NCBI GenBank assembly: GCA_027943335.1
Contig: BSBK01005141.1
Location: 248,001 to 312,000 of the forward strand
Direction: 5' to 3'
Length of the DNA: 64,000 bases
Source: Chamaecyparis obtusa
Lineage: Eukaryota > Streptophyta > Pinopsida > Cupressales > Cupressaceae
Every line of letters starts with the position of its first letter. Position 1 is the stretch's first letter. Of the stretch, positions 36,132 to 48,319 are shown piece by piece. The notes under the pieces were generated by a model that was not told where the DNA came from, did not search any database, and saw only the letters and a program-made list of their open reading frames with translations. Position numbers and translations under genes: made by a program.

Positions 36132-37652
36132 TGTTGGAAACTGCAAATTGAAGCAATTGTTGTATTGTCATTGATGTCAAACCTTAATTATTAAGATTGT
36201 TGCTATTTAAGAAAGTACTATATCTATTTGATTGTTGTGAAGTTTGTGGGGAAAGGTTGGTAACTATAGCACCTAAGGAAAGGTTGAGTTATCTTGATAC
36301 TTCAATGGGTACTTGATTATGTGACACAATGATAAGATAATGTATTGTTTATCTTAGTAAGAATGAAGACTAGTCTGGTAGGCTTAACCGAGTAAAAGTG
36401 AATAAATCTAGTTTAAGCCGAGTGGTGTTAGTGTTGACCGAGCTAGTATATGCCGAGTAATTTTAGTGTTGACTGAACATCAGTTAATTGTCAAGGAAGA
36501 TAGTATTAGCCGAGGAAGATAGTATTAGTTGAGGAAATCATTTTAGTGGTGACCGAGCTTTCTAGTGAAGACCGAGGAGTTGAACACAATATTGACCGAG
36601 TGTCAGTAATTTACATTTAAGGAAGAATTCAGATTCCTAGCCGACATAGTTGAATTCTTGGATTATGTAAATCATGTTGACTTTATTTATTGATTGTATG
36701 GAGTCATTTAATGCACTGTAAAACATTTTATTGTAAATATATTAAGATATTTGAGATGTCTCTAGAAAGATAGATGAAGAACATAAAGTTGGAAGGATTC
36801 GATGAATCTGACCTAACCCTAAGATTTACGAAGGAGATTAAGAAGAAAAATATGTATTGACCTAATTGAGGAAGTATTAAGGAAACCTAAGCATGAGGTT
36901 GAGAAGAAGAGAGGATGCTAGAAGTGTTGTTGATGTTATTGACTGTCTAAGTAGAAAAGGCTGAAGGAGAAGTGTTGTGATTGCTTGAAGGGATTTCTGA
37001 GTAGATCAGTGATGGAGATGGAAAAGGTTCACAGTTAGTAAGCTAGCATATGTGTATGGAATTGGATCTAATATCTACAAAGTGAGTTGTGTGTTTTTAG
37101 ATTACTATTACTGTTACTTTCTAACCATTGTATCAGTCAAAATCCTTTTAACAGAGGTTGACCTAACAGTCATTTGTATAAATCCTTTGAACAAGGTTGC
37201 ATTCTAATGGGATGTATGTAAGTCCTATAACAAGACACACTTTTAACAGAGTGGTTTAAATCCTTTAACTGGGTCACACCTGACAGTGTGTTTGTAACCT
37301 TTGACAGGGTTGGCTTTTCATAGAGCTCACTTCAGAAGAGTGAAAATAATAGTAACATGTTACAAAGTGGTTTTTCCCAAATTGGGTTTCCACTATAAAT
37401 CCTGATGTTAATACTTGTGTGAATGTTTTGGTTTGAACATTTTTGTGTTTTGCAAGTTAGATACTATTGGATAGTGGACTGCACTGTTATATGTTTCTGT
37501 TATGCAATCTGTAATGACCGAGTAGCTGTTGGTTGTTGGATCTGATTTGTTGAAGAATTTTTGAAAGTTTATTTTATACATCTGGACCTAAGAACAACGG
37601 ATTCACCCCCCCTCTTTGTTGTTCTAAATCATATTAATAGATAATTCCAACC
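36132..37652 (+). repeat. 3' LTR of copia1
   Basis: About 1.5 kb, beginning TGTTGGAAACTGC immediately after the purine tract AAAGAGGGAGAT and ending near TAATTCCAAC, with the copia LTR end motif GGATTCACCCCCCCTCT at about 37600. It is rich in GACCGAG / GCCGAGT words. The right end is judged by the inverted TTGGAA/TTCCAA and may be off by a base or two. Confidence 0.8.
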
Positions 37653-38706
37653 TCACCTAAGTGTCTGAATAAATAATGTCGATGTATGTGTGGCATTCCA
37701 ATCATGATGGAGGCTCTTACCATAGACACCCAATTTATTAAATAACTTAAGATCATTGGAATCTCACCAAATACATAAATCAAAGAAAACATGCCCCATG
37801 CCCCCAGTCCTCTAGTTGTAACATCATGGAGAAACCAAGGAGGGAACATCAGTGAAAATCTTCAATAACAGACACCATATAAAGAAAATATCATTAAGTA
37901 CAACTCAGTCATTTTAATTTAAGCACAGTGTAAAAAAGATAAAGATAATCACTAACTCGATAGGAATCATGCCTGTAGGTGAGAAATATCACACAATCCT
38001 AGACTACAAACAAAACATTGACTCAAGGTAGCATATTCGATAAGTGTTGAGAAACACTCAATGTCAAAGGGAGTGTTGAGAAACACTATTTGGGGTAAGT
38101 TACTAAGAAACACCATTGTGCAACAAAGGATAATATAGTTCATGCCCCCTAGTCCTAGATAAAGATAAATCCCAAAATAAGGAGATTGGAGATAGAAGTC
38201 AAAAGGGTTCAGAGCGCAAAGCAACAAGATGATCGATATAAGCACATGGGTTTCAAGTAGCGTCTATCTCCAAGTTTTACCAAGATAATTATTTTTCAAG
38301 ACATTATATGATTTTTATGTTTTTTTAGAGATTTTATATGATTTTTAGAATTTTTAGATATTTTATATGCTTTTTAGAAAAAAATTTCAAGAACATTTTT
38401 CAATTTTCCATTTTCATTTTTTTAGAGATTACTAGTTCTCAAGAAAGATCTCATTGGTTTTCTCCCAATGTTTAGCAAGGTATATGACATGATGGATGAA
38501 ATAGCAAGCTGATAGAGGAAGCAAAATGATAATGCAACCCTCAGGGATAGTCTCATCAAAAGTACCCAAGCTAGGGAAAGAGAAAATATAGCAATGTAAG
38601 CTCATGAAGCAGTGTTGGGTAGCATATAGGATAATGACCTACGGTCATGAAAGTGTGTGGTCCAAAGAGTGGACATGTCAAGAGACCTCTTATTAACAAG
38701 TTTTTC

Positions 38707-38902
<196 letters not shown>

Positions 38903-39487
38903 CTTCATTTTGAGCAAGCCCAAGGGGTCAATTGGATATGATAGTGATAGGATAGCACAATCAGGATAAAGAATGATGGAGATTGTGAGTGAATGATTTG
39001 GGATTAGGGAAAGAATGCTTAGGAATAATGAAGTTAAAATTTGGATAAGCAAGATCATGATGAGGGTAGCATGGATGAAAATAAGTAAGCAAGCTGATGA
39101 AAAGGATATCAGATGGCAAGATATACGATTCTCATGGATAGGTTAACCTTGTTAAGATCAAAGGCGAAAGAGGAAGTATGGGTGCATATGAATTAGCTAG
39201 TGTGGATGCATCTTTCCCCAAGTGTAGAGTGCAAGATAGATGAACTACGCATGATGCATGTTTTTCAGGTTTTCATCATGGTACTTGTCCAAGGCACAAA
39301 AAGTAGTGGTTTTCACCATAGGAAAAAATTATTTCTCTTTACTTTTTTTACCAAGGTGCCTATTTCTAAGTTTTCACCAAGGCACTTTTTCTATTTTTCA
39401 TTTTTTTAAAGATATTTTTGAATTTTTTATTTATTTTTATTTTTAGATTTTTGGAGGTAGTCAAACCTGATGCTATTTGGATAATGA

Positions 39488-39922
39488 TTATCTGGAAGGA
39501 TATGCTATAATAGTCCAAGGCTGTTGAGAGATATGCTCAAGGATGTTGATAAGGTAATGATAGAAAAAGGTATGGAGGATAAGATAGATGATGGCTAAGT
39601 ATTTATGCTTAAGATAGAATAAGGGGAATGAAAGGATAATGAATGAGAGGACAAGAAGTAGGTGTAGGCCAGTAGATAAGGATTGCGTAGGAGTATGTGG
39701 AGATGATGGAAAGATCAACATTGACACACACCTTGAGGGGTAATGAACAGTTGGAGGGAGAATAAGTTGGCTAGATTGATGTTTTAATATAGGAGAGGAT
39801 ATGGATCTTGGGACACAAGGACCCAAGATGGATGAAGGAGAAGATAAAGGATGTTTGGAAGGGTACAAAGTGGAAGTATTTGGAAGCTTGAATGCCAACT
39901 TTGAATTTTCATTTATATCCAA
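39488..39922 (-). CDS. Uncharacterised ORF fragment in element G
   Basis: 144 codons open on the minus strand, downstream of the 256-codon ORF. Its first half is Ser/Pro-rich and includes SSILGPCVPRS, a motif that recurs in the upstream ORF (SILGPYIPKL, SILGPYVLPY). The second half is hydrophobic (LLLVLSFIILSFPLFYL), which could be a membrane segment or just AT-rich noise. It may be a frame-shifted continuation of the upstream ORF. No known family recognised. Confidence 0.3.
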   Translation of the reverse strand: MDINENSKLAFKLPNTSTLYPSKHPLSSPSSILGPCVPRSISSPILKHQSSQLILPPTVHYPSRCVSMLIFPSSPHTPTQSLSTGLHLLLVLSFIILSFPLFYLKHKYLAIIYLILHTFFYHYLINILEHISQQPWTIIAYPSR

Positions 39923-40204
39923 GTCTTTTAAGAGATTCTTGGGAATCTATATAGATTTTGATTTTTCTTTATTTTTAGATTCTTTTGATCACAAATCTTC
40001 AATGATGGATTTAGGAACCCATATTAGCTTTGATTTCATTCTTTTCTTCAAGAAATCTTGTGGTCTTTTAGATATTTCCTTTTTATTTGTATTGACATGT
40101 CCATTAGATAGGACATAGTGATATTCATATGTAAGTGGATTCTTGTATTTTTTATTCTTACATTGCACATCCAAATTGCTTCCAAAAGACTTGGGAATTG
40201 TGGA

Positions 40205-40975
40205 TTAAAAAGGTTGATATGAAGGGTTTAGATGGATAGGTGGATGGTTTCTCAAGTATGCATATCTTTTTTGATCTTGAGGTAAGATAGGAGTAAGAGG
40301 TATAGTATATGGAAGAACATAGGGACCCAATATGGATGGAAGATTTGAAGGTTTCAACTTTGGGATATAAGGACCAAGGATGGATTTGGATGATGAAGAT
40401 GGATAATGGATAGGGATATCAACATTTGCATAGTGAAAAAAGTGGCCAAGGCTCTCATTTGTAAGGTCCATATTTATACCAATAGGCTCATGAGTAGCTT
40501 TGATAGGAGAAAGTTTGATAGGAGCAATAAAAGATTTCTTATGTGAAGGAGTAGGAAAGCTAGGATATTTTTGAGATGGGTATGAAATATTATGACAAGG
40601 AGTTTCTGGGATATTATGATCTTGAAAAAGATCTTTGGATAATATAGGAAGAGTAATTTTCTCTTTATTTTCAATAAGATCATTAGAGACGATGAAATGA
40701 GTATCTTGATCTTGCTTGGGAGATGAATAAGATATAGGAGGTGGAGGGATATCTTCATGGAAGAGGTGAATGGATATGAGGGGATCATCATGAGATTCTT
40801 GGGAAATAATACTTTGGTCAACCATTGGATAAGGATGTATGGTATCTTGATCTTGATCTTTAGTGATATTTATTTCTTCACACTTTAGATTGTCCTCTTG
40901 ACATGGAACCAATTCTAGGGACAAGGTAGGTTTGGATATGTGTGAGGGATTCATGAAGGGTTGATGAAAGAACAT
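40205..40975 (-). CDS. Uncharacterised 256-codon Pro/Ser-rich ORF of element G
   Basis: An uninterrupted frame in otherwise decayed sequence. The product is rich in Pro, Ser, Asp and Gln with no hydrophobic core: an N-terminal acidic part (QDQDT, ESHDDPLISIHLF), a middle with repeated SYPSQKYPSF-type phrases, and a C-terminal part with two SILGPY repeats. A DDPLI-IHL phrase is shared with the acidic linker of element D, so it may be an expanded descendant of that linker that replaced pol. It lies after the gag remnant in the same orientation. No enzyme motif. Whether it is translated is unknown. Confidence 0.45.
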   Translation of the reverse strand: MFFHQPFMNPSHISKPTLSLELVPCQEDNLKCEEINITKDQDQDTIHPYPMVDQSIISQESHDDPLISIHLFHEDIPPPPISYSSPKQDQDTHFIVSNDLIENKEKITLPILSKDLFQDHNIPETPCHNISYPSQKYPSFPTPSHKKSFIAPIKLSPIKATHEPIGINMDLTNESLGHFFHYANVDIPIHYPSSSSKSILGPYIPKLKPSNLPSILGPYVLPYTIPLTPILPQDQKRYAYLRNHPPIHLNPSYQPF

Positions 40976-41319
40976 TTAGGATGGGTATGATAGGGGTTGA
41001 AGCACAAGGAATATTAGGATCTATGACCTTTGAAGCATGGAAGGGACTTGTAGAAAGATTTATATTATCTTGGATCTCTTCTAGAGGTAGCCCTTGAGGA
41101 TATGCATAGGTAGCATGAAAAATAATAAGTTCTTTATTTGATGGAGGAATTTTGAATGGATTTTATTTTTAAGGAGATGAATGTATGATGGGTAAGGTAG
41201 AGGTAGTGTGAGAATCATTACTAGAAATGGGTTCATGATTTTGATCAAGATTGAGAGTAGTATCTTCATTAGATGATTTATCAGGATCTTCAACACCAAT
41301 TATACCATCATCAATAAAG

Positions 41320-41821
41320 TCTTGGATTTAGAATTTTAACTCTATGTAATCTAAAGTTTTATGCTTATTATTTTGATGATACACACAGTAGGTAGGCAAG
41401 AACAAAGTTCTGCTTGAAGTAGTTAGAGGTAACATGATAAGATTGTTTTCAAGGAGATTTTCCAACGCCAATTCATAAGATTCTCCAAAAGGAGTAAGAT
41501 TCACTCTGGTTCTTCATTTTCTTTATCAAAGATAGGTCAGTCAAAGATAGGTTGGTCAAAGATAGGTCTGTCATGATAATGTTTATGATCAAAGATAGGT
41601 TTTTCATAAAGACATTCTCGATCAAAGATAGGTTTGTCATGAAGATATTCTTGATCAAAGATAGGTTTGTTATGAAGATATTTCTCAAAGGTAAAGTTGT
41701 TGTGAGAGTGAGACGTGGCCTTGCTTGATGAAGGTAAAGATAAAGGATACACTATTTTCCAAGAATGTTGATTAGAGGGTGTATCTTTTTCTTCCTTTAA
41801 TTTTTGAAGTTCAGATCTCAA
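41320..41821 (-). pseudogene. Gag remnant of element G with 11-residue repeats
   Basis: An ORF starting at 41821 (MRSELQKLKEEKD, coiled-coil-like) runs into five copies of an 11-residue unit, LHDKPIFDQEY and variants. After a break, the sequence near 41400-41330 reads CHYHQNNKHK...ELK..IQDFIDDGIIG, matching the gag knuckle region of element D (YHKNKGH...LRHKVQDLIDNG). This ties G to the D family. Frame breaks prevent a full gag. Confidence 0.6.
41523..41695. repeat. 33-bp tandem repeat encoding an 11-residue unit
   Basis: GATCAAAGATAGGTTTGTCA recurs every 33 bp (five diverged units, then two shorter GTCAAAGATAGGT units at the left). In the minus-strand frame it gives K/R-PIFD repeats. Confidence 0.85.
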
Positions 41822-44226
41822 AGATTTGATTTGTTTTGAAAAGTATACCGCAAGAATATCTTATTCTTCTTTAGTCAAATTGTTTGGATCCATGATGCAA
41901 TTTTTTTGATAAGTAGGCATGAAAGAGAATGTAAAGAGCCAAAATAAGATGACACAAGAAAACTTCATGTCCACTCTAGAAGGGAAAAGTGTTCACTTGT
42001 CAAAATAGTAAAAGAGAGAGTAAAATAAGATTAAGATGACTGATCACAAAGTGCCCAAGTTGCAAGGTAAGATCCCTATGTACGAAACTTCTGAATCGAG
42101 TCAAGATATAATGTCAAGTTAAAGATAAATAAAACTAAAGAGATAGAAAAGTGAACAACTTTACTAGTCAAGAATATAACTGAGGTATCTAGGTGATCCT
42201 TTTCAACTAAAAACAGTCCTAAATCTGCTAGTTTCAAACCAAGAGACTAGAAAAAGTCAAGTATAAGCTTCCTAAACTAGCTAAGAGAAAATTTGGGCCA
42301 AATGACAAGCAGGAGGATAGACCACAATAAAGACATATGATATTTCCCTGGATGGTATGCTATATTCTAGAATGTCGTGCGATATTCCTCACTATTGTAG
42401 GCAATATTTAAATGATAATTTCTAGTTTTGACAACAATTTTGAAGTTTTGACAACAAATTTTGAATTTTGACAACAAATGTGAACTTCAAGATCAAGTTT
42501 TTAAAGCAATTGTGATGCATAGAGTAGTCTTCAAACAATCAAGAAAGGGACAAAGAAACCTTGCATTATACAAATAATTGTGAAGTCTAAATATAGGTTG
42601 CAATATTCCAATAATGTCAAGTGTATGTTCACAATATTTCCACGGGTCTAGCACAAATCGAAAACACATCAAGCAAGAATTACCTATGGTCAAGACTAGT
42701 ATCAAAACTGTTGCCCACAACTTGGTATCCCAAAGGAATACATATGGTGAGTAATCTTGAGGTGATCCAAGAAATTGCTTGGATTAGTCCGTGCACAAAG
42801 ATTATGATACTTTCGGTCAATAGGGTAGCCTCTAACTTAAGGGTTCTAGTAAAATTCATTCACGACTATCCCTTGTAGTTTCACAAGCAAAATTAAGGCC
42901 TATAGCTCTACAAGCATCCAAAAAGTATAGTCTCACAAGAAATATTTATACCTCTTGGCCCTATATTAGATGAATGTATTCCCCTTGTAGTAAACAATAT
43001 TGAGACCGTTGATGGTCCTAAAAGTGCCCAATCAAGTATAGTCTTGCTTAGCAAGATTTAGGCAACTAGGCCCTACACATGAAGAAGCATTAGGAATAGA
43101 AAATAGCCAAGGCTCCCCTCTCTTTGGATTGATTGATTGTAGTGGTATGGAGTATCCGGGTTCACTTGTTCCCCACTTGGGTCATTCCCAAAAGATTTCT
43201 CTCTTGGCAGGCCCTCTAAAGGTAAATACAAGAAAGTAAAAGGATAACTAAAGGAGGTCTAGATTTTTTATTTTCCAGAAGGAAAAGAGCACTGTCTCCT
43301 ACTCCATAGTGTCTCCCAAACAAATCAAACACATGTTCATTTACCAGAAGAAAACTAATTAATCTATGCGCCTATGAAAAATGATAAAAAGATAGAAAAG
43401 ACACATAAGATCTAATAATAAAAGTGCCAAGATCTAGTTACATACCTTCAACACAATTTTCCTAAATTTGTTATTAGTCTTAGCAATGCAATTCTTTTGG
43501 CAAGTAAATCCTACAAAACCACAAGTTAGGGCACAAAAATATGCAAATGAAAGCAATAACCCCACAAAACCACTTGTTAAGAGATAGGAAATATCAAATA
43601 CTTGCAATAAATCTCAATCATGCATTGAACTATGTGCACAGAAAGTGCAAGCACATCACAATTTTATTTGTTTTTCTTTCAACCTAGTCAACAAGATCTA
43701 ATTTGTTTTCTATAATTTCAGCCCCAAAAAAATAAATGTAAACAAGAAACCCCAGTTAAAAATCTGAGAGCTTTCCAAAAATGTAAATTTTTTAGAAATA
43801 TCCCTTAATTTTTTCCCTAGAGACCCATTTTACCAAAACATACCAGTTTTAATAAATTGACTATTTGACCTATGTTATTGCATCTAAATTAAAAACACAA
43901 AGAAGTAACCCCCCTACATATTTTTGAGCCCTTTCCAAAAATATAATTTTTTCCAAAAAATACGATGATTTGTGACCATAAATTAATTTTTTTGAAAAAT
44001 AAATAAAAAAATTGTAACTCATGGAAAAATGATCAGAAAAATCTAGTTTTTAGATTGAGACACCTTTTATCCATCCCCAACCTACAAAAATTTTTAGACC
44101 AAAACTCCAAGCCGTTTGTGAGATATGATCAAATCTTTCAAAATACTAGGGTTTTTGCCTTCAACTCTACATGCACAAGGGTTAGCATTAAAAACCAAAG
44201 TGAGTATCCAAAATTTCATGGGTTTT
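41822..44226 (-). other. 5' leader of element G
   Basis: About 2.4 kb between the gag remnant and PBS with no convincing ORF. A block at 43180-43225 (CTTGGGTCATTCCC, GGCAGGCCCTCTAAAGGTA) matches the leader of D at about 32695-32740, the best-preserved piece outside LTR and gag. Confidence 0.55.
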
Positions 44227-44243
44227 CCCCATGGTGGGCACCA
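44227..44243 (-). other. Primer-binding site of element G
   Basis: The minus strand reads TGGTGCCCACCATGGGG, seven bases beyond the LTR end. Same type as element D and better preserved. Confidence 0.7.
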
Positions 44244-44250
44244 GAAAAAG

Positions 44251-45300
44251 TGTGCTAAAAAGTGAGGTCACTTCTATAAACCATTACACTTGAGGGAATC
44301 CATGAAAAATGAGATCTCAAGAAGTAGCTTATAGCTTCCTATCCATGGCATGCAAGAACCATGTAGATATTATGAATGGTGACTCTCAAATGAACCTTAA
44401 AGAAAGTCCCTTACAAGGTGCAGCATAGAATGAAAGATGGAAATGATAATTCAAAGTAGATCTAAGCTAAAATGATGTGTAAGAAATACAAATAAAAGTA
44501 GATCTAAGATGAGATGCAAGATCTAAACTCAAATGATATGCAAGAATGAAATAAAAGTAGATCTAAGATGAGATGAAAGAAATAAAATGACAATGATGAT
44601 GCAATGCTTCAATATTCAAGATTCAAGAATGTCATAGCTCCAAGATGCCAAGATTGCAAGACTCCAAGATTCCAAGATTGCAAGACTCTAAGATTCCAAG
44701 ATGCTAAGATGTCAAAACTCCAAGAATCTGCAATAAAATTTCAAGATCTCAAGAAGCTAAGAATGCTATGAGGATCTGAATAATGCAAGAGATGGGGAGA
44801 GAGTCTCCTTTTAAATGAATTTAGAAATGAATGGACGGTCAAGATTAAGAGGCAAAAATAAATATCAAGGGTGGAGATTAAATCTTGGTTGATCCATGTG
44901 CTAAAGATTCTCAAGAGACAAAATCAATGGACATGATTAAGAGGAAAAATAATGAGTGGTTAAGATAAAGAGGCAAAAGCCCTTTTCAAAAGTTAAAAGA
45001 TTTCATCTCATTTGAAAGTGCACTTTTATTTTTATTTATAATTTATAATTTATTATTTTTAGCAAAGTGGTTTCCATTATTTAATTAAAAGGGAGAATGT
45101 TCTCTTAATTAACTAAATCTTAGGATAAAGTGGTCAAACTTTAGGATATAATCAAATAAATGATAAAATGATGATTTGATCTAGAAATAAGAGATTAAAT
45201 AAGTATGCAAAATTGATTAAGCACAAGATTTAGTGTAGTATTTAAATTTTAATATTAGAGTGGAGATCAAGGTTTACTAGACCATTTTTGGGTGATTACA
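44251..45300 (-). repeat. 5' LTR of element G
   Basis: 1050 bp. On the minus strand it starts TGTAATCACCCAAAAATGG and ends TTTTAGCACA. It contains a run of short CAAGATTG/CAAGACTC repeats (44609-44770) and a minus-strand TTTAAAAGGAG TATA-like word at 44809-44816. It directly abuts copia2 on its right. Confidence 0.75.
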
Positions 45301-46349
45301 ATTAGTATGCAGGGCTTGATAGGTATTTATTACATCTTGGTTTCAAGAAATGTAGTACAAATAGTAATCTATATTTGAGAACTAGCAAGGATGGAATCTG
45401 GATCATAGAAGTATTTGTGCATGATATTATCTTTGGAGGAAATGATGAAATGAGAAATAAATTTGCTAAAGAAATGAAAGATGGATTTGAGATGTATATG
45501 ATTGGTGAAATGAATTTCTTTATTGGTTTTCAAATTACATAAAGTAAACATGGAATTTTCATTTCTCAAACCAAGTATTTCAAGGAGTTACTGAAAATTT
45601 TTGGCATGGAAGATTGTAAACCTATTGCAACACCTATGATTACTGAGTGAAAGCTTAGAAAAAATGATGAAACTCAAAGTGTCTATCAAAAGAATTATAG
45701 ATCCATGATTAGAGGATTATAGTATTTAACATATACTAGACCAGATATTGAAAATATAGTTGGAATTGTTGTGAGATTTAAAGTAGATCCAAAAGAAACT
45801 CACTATATTGCAGTAAAAAGGATATTTAGGTACTTGAAAGGTACATTGGAATTTGGGCTATGGTATGCTAAGTCAGATGACTTTACCCTACATGCATACA
45901 ATGATGTAGATTGGAAGTATTTATTGATGATAGTAAGAGCACTAGTGGTCATTCATTCTTCCTTGGAAATAGGTTAGTCTCTTGGTTAAGAAAGAAGTGG
46001 GATTGTGTTTCTCAATCTACTGCTGAATCAAAATATGTGGCTACCACTTTAAACTATTCATAGGTTTTTTGGATAAAAAAGATGCTAAAGGATATTGGAA
46101 TAAGATTTGAAGAACCAGTTGTGATTCATTGTGACAATACAAGAACAATTAATATGTCAAAAAATCCCCAAACATATTTCAATCAAGTATCATTATTTGA
46201 GAGTGAAAGTTGCAGAAAAGGAAGTTAGAGTTGAGTATGTTAGTACAAAGGATAAATTAGCATATATATTCACTAAAAATTTTCCAAACGATACCTTTGA
46301 GCATCTCAGAGGTATGCTTGGGGTGAAAAACCCTCCTTGCAAGAACTAG
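45301..46349 (+). pseudogene. Copia pol fragment copia2 (RT end, RNase H)
   Basis: It begins inside RT within three bases of the equivalent breakpoint of copia1 (YAGLDRYLLHLGFKK), directly at the LTR of element G. The RT active site reads FVHDIIFGG, the first Asp of VDD replaced by His (near 45418). RNase H follows with stops and frame changes (near 45648, 45718, 45990, 46062), ending IFTKNFPN...LRGMLGV. Three purine tracts follow it (46564, 46601, 46674). It is clearly a different copia family from copia1, about half-identical at protein level by eye. Confidence 0.88.
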
Positions 46350-46685
46350 ATGATGGAAGAATGCATCATTCTAGTAATTATTAGAGTTGTATTCTGCATT
46401 GGACTTGATGCTTGGATACACTCCTTAGGGGGAGTGATCACAAGACATAAAAACACTTATCTAGGTGATTTGACACATGTTTGTAATCATGAATATTTGA
46501 AAAAGCTACACCTTGCAATAGTGATATATTTAGAAGGAAAAGTAACCCTTTGTCATTGATGTCAAAGGGGGAGAAATATAAGAAAAAACCTTACTATTTC
46601 AGGGGGAGCTGTGTAGAGGATGTTGAGATGGTTTTTGGGTTGATGATTTTTCACATGTGTTTCCATCAATGCCAAAGGGGTGGAT

Positions 46686-46799
46686 TGTTGGAATTGTTTC
46701 TTGACATGTGTTGTCATTGATGTCAACATATGTTTCAAAAGATTGACTATATCTGATGTTGCAGTAAAAATGGTTAAGAAAGGAACATGAAGAATCATA
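46686..46799 (+). repeat. Truncated 3' LTR of copia2
   Basis: TGTTGGAATTGTTTCTTG follows the purine tract AAAGGGGTGGAT. Only 114 bp are left before the inverted LTR of element H begins. Confidence 0.65.
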
Positions 46800-47642
46800 T
46801 GTTGATTAGAAAGATTAGGTACTGAGAGGGGGGTGAATCAGTACTAATAGATTTGTATCAATTCAAACTTTTAATCTTAAACATGTAGTTTCATTCCTAG
46901 TTTACCGATAGTATTTTTTGTATTTGAAAACAAATATTAAAGTAAACAACAATAAACTCATGAAAACATTCACATACCCATAACACAAGTATTTTTGGTC
47001 TTGCAAAAATCCTTTCTTAGAGGAAAAAACTAGGGTGGGGATGATACCCACAACTCTTCATTGCAACTAAAAGAGTTTATCGGTTAAGGCCACAAAATAT
47101 CACTTTCTGGGTGACTCACCCTATTAGGAGTGACTGATACATTGTTAAGTGCATCTATATTCTTGTTAGGACTTCTCTACTAAGATATTTTTTCCTTCCT
47201 ATACGACATTCACCCTGTTAAAGGATTTACAAAGAGTTCATACAACAAACTTCACCAGTCCTGTTAGAGACTACCTAGTTAAGGGATTTACAATATCTTG
47301 TAGAAACTTGTAAGGATTCCTTACAAGATAGTTGACATGTTTGTTCTTTCCTCCAAAGCTTATCAGATCCCTTATGCTCACTATCTTTGTCTTCAAACTC
47401 TTTTCTCCTTTGTTGCTTGTTCTTCACCTATATATCTTTTTCAATCTCTCTCTCTCTCTCTCTGATCCTTCAATCTTTTTATCCTTGATCCACTTCTTTT
47501 CTATTGATCTATATTATCCCAACCTTAGATCTTAGGGTTCCTTCATCTTGATCTTTTCCATAAACCATTTTCTCTTTTCCCTCTGTCGATTATAATACAT
47601 TGTTTTTCTTTATCCGATATCTATCATCTCTGATAACTAACT
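46800..47642 (-). repeat. LTR of copia H (minus strand), part 1
   Basis: Reversed copia LTR: TGTTGATTAGAAAG, then ACTGAGAGGGGGGTGAATCA (46823-46840) and GGGGATGATACCCAC. It is interrupted by gypsy F at 47643 and resumes at 60715. It includes a (TC)n run near 47442-47464. Confidence 0.75.
47638..47642. repeat. Target-site duplication of element F, left copy (TAACT)
   Basis: TAACT before the left LTR of F; identical bases follow the right LTR at 60710-60714. Confidence 0.85.
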
Positions 47643-48306
47643 TGATGCAAGGGAAAGATCTGAGGGGCCAAATGATGGCTCACCCTATAGATCCAACCTA
47701 CTCAACAATATAGGGAAGCAACAACAACAATGCAGTGAGAGAGAGAAAGAAAGAACATTCATATATTAGCTTCTTTCAAATTGATTCATACATGTCAGGC
47801 TGTAAGGCCTTCCCGATTATAGCTAGATATTACAATAAATTATAGAAGTCCTCAAACATGAAAGGATTGGCCAACAATCTCCAATATACTATCTTCTATC
47901 TTCTATCCGAACCCCTAAACTCTAACCAAACAACTATACTTATACAAGAGGCTACCAAACTGAGTCGGCCTTCAAATCCATAATCAATGGAAGGAATAGT
48001 CAGATCTAGGACCACACACCTCCCAATGATGGATACCAACATTAAATCGGTGACCCATAATCAATGCACTAGTCGGCCTCAACAGAAACTCAAAATAAAC
48101 TACTTGGTAAGCAAGGATGACTGAGCAACAAAAAAGCATCACCGAGTGCCAAAGAAACAACCGACCACCCAGGAGATAACTGACCATCCTCGGTAACCAA
48201 AGGAAACCGACCAACTAGGTCAAAGTAGGATCCAAGCAACACAGACAAACTTCAAAATCTTTTTGATGACACAGGATTTCCAAGGACCTGAGATGCTCTT
48301 GCATCA
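47643..48306 (-). repeat. 3' LTR of element F
   Basis: 664 bp. The minus strand starts TGATGCAAGAGCATCTCAGG and ends CCCTTGCATCA. Preceded on the minus strand by AATAACCTCAGGTGTC, the same junction as in A-C. Confidence 0.9.
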
Positions 48307-48319
48307 GACACCTGAGGTT

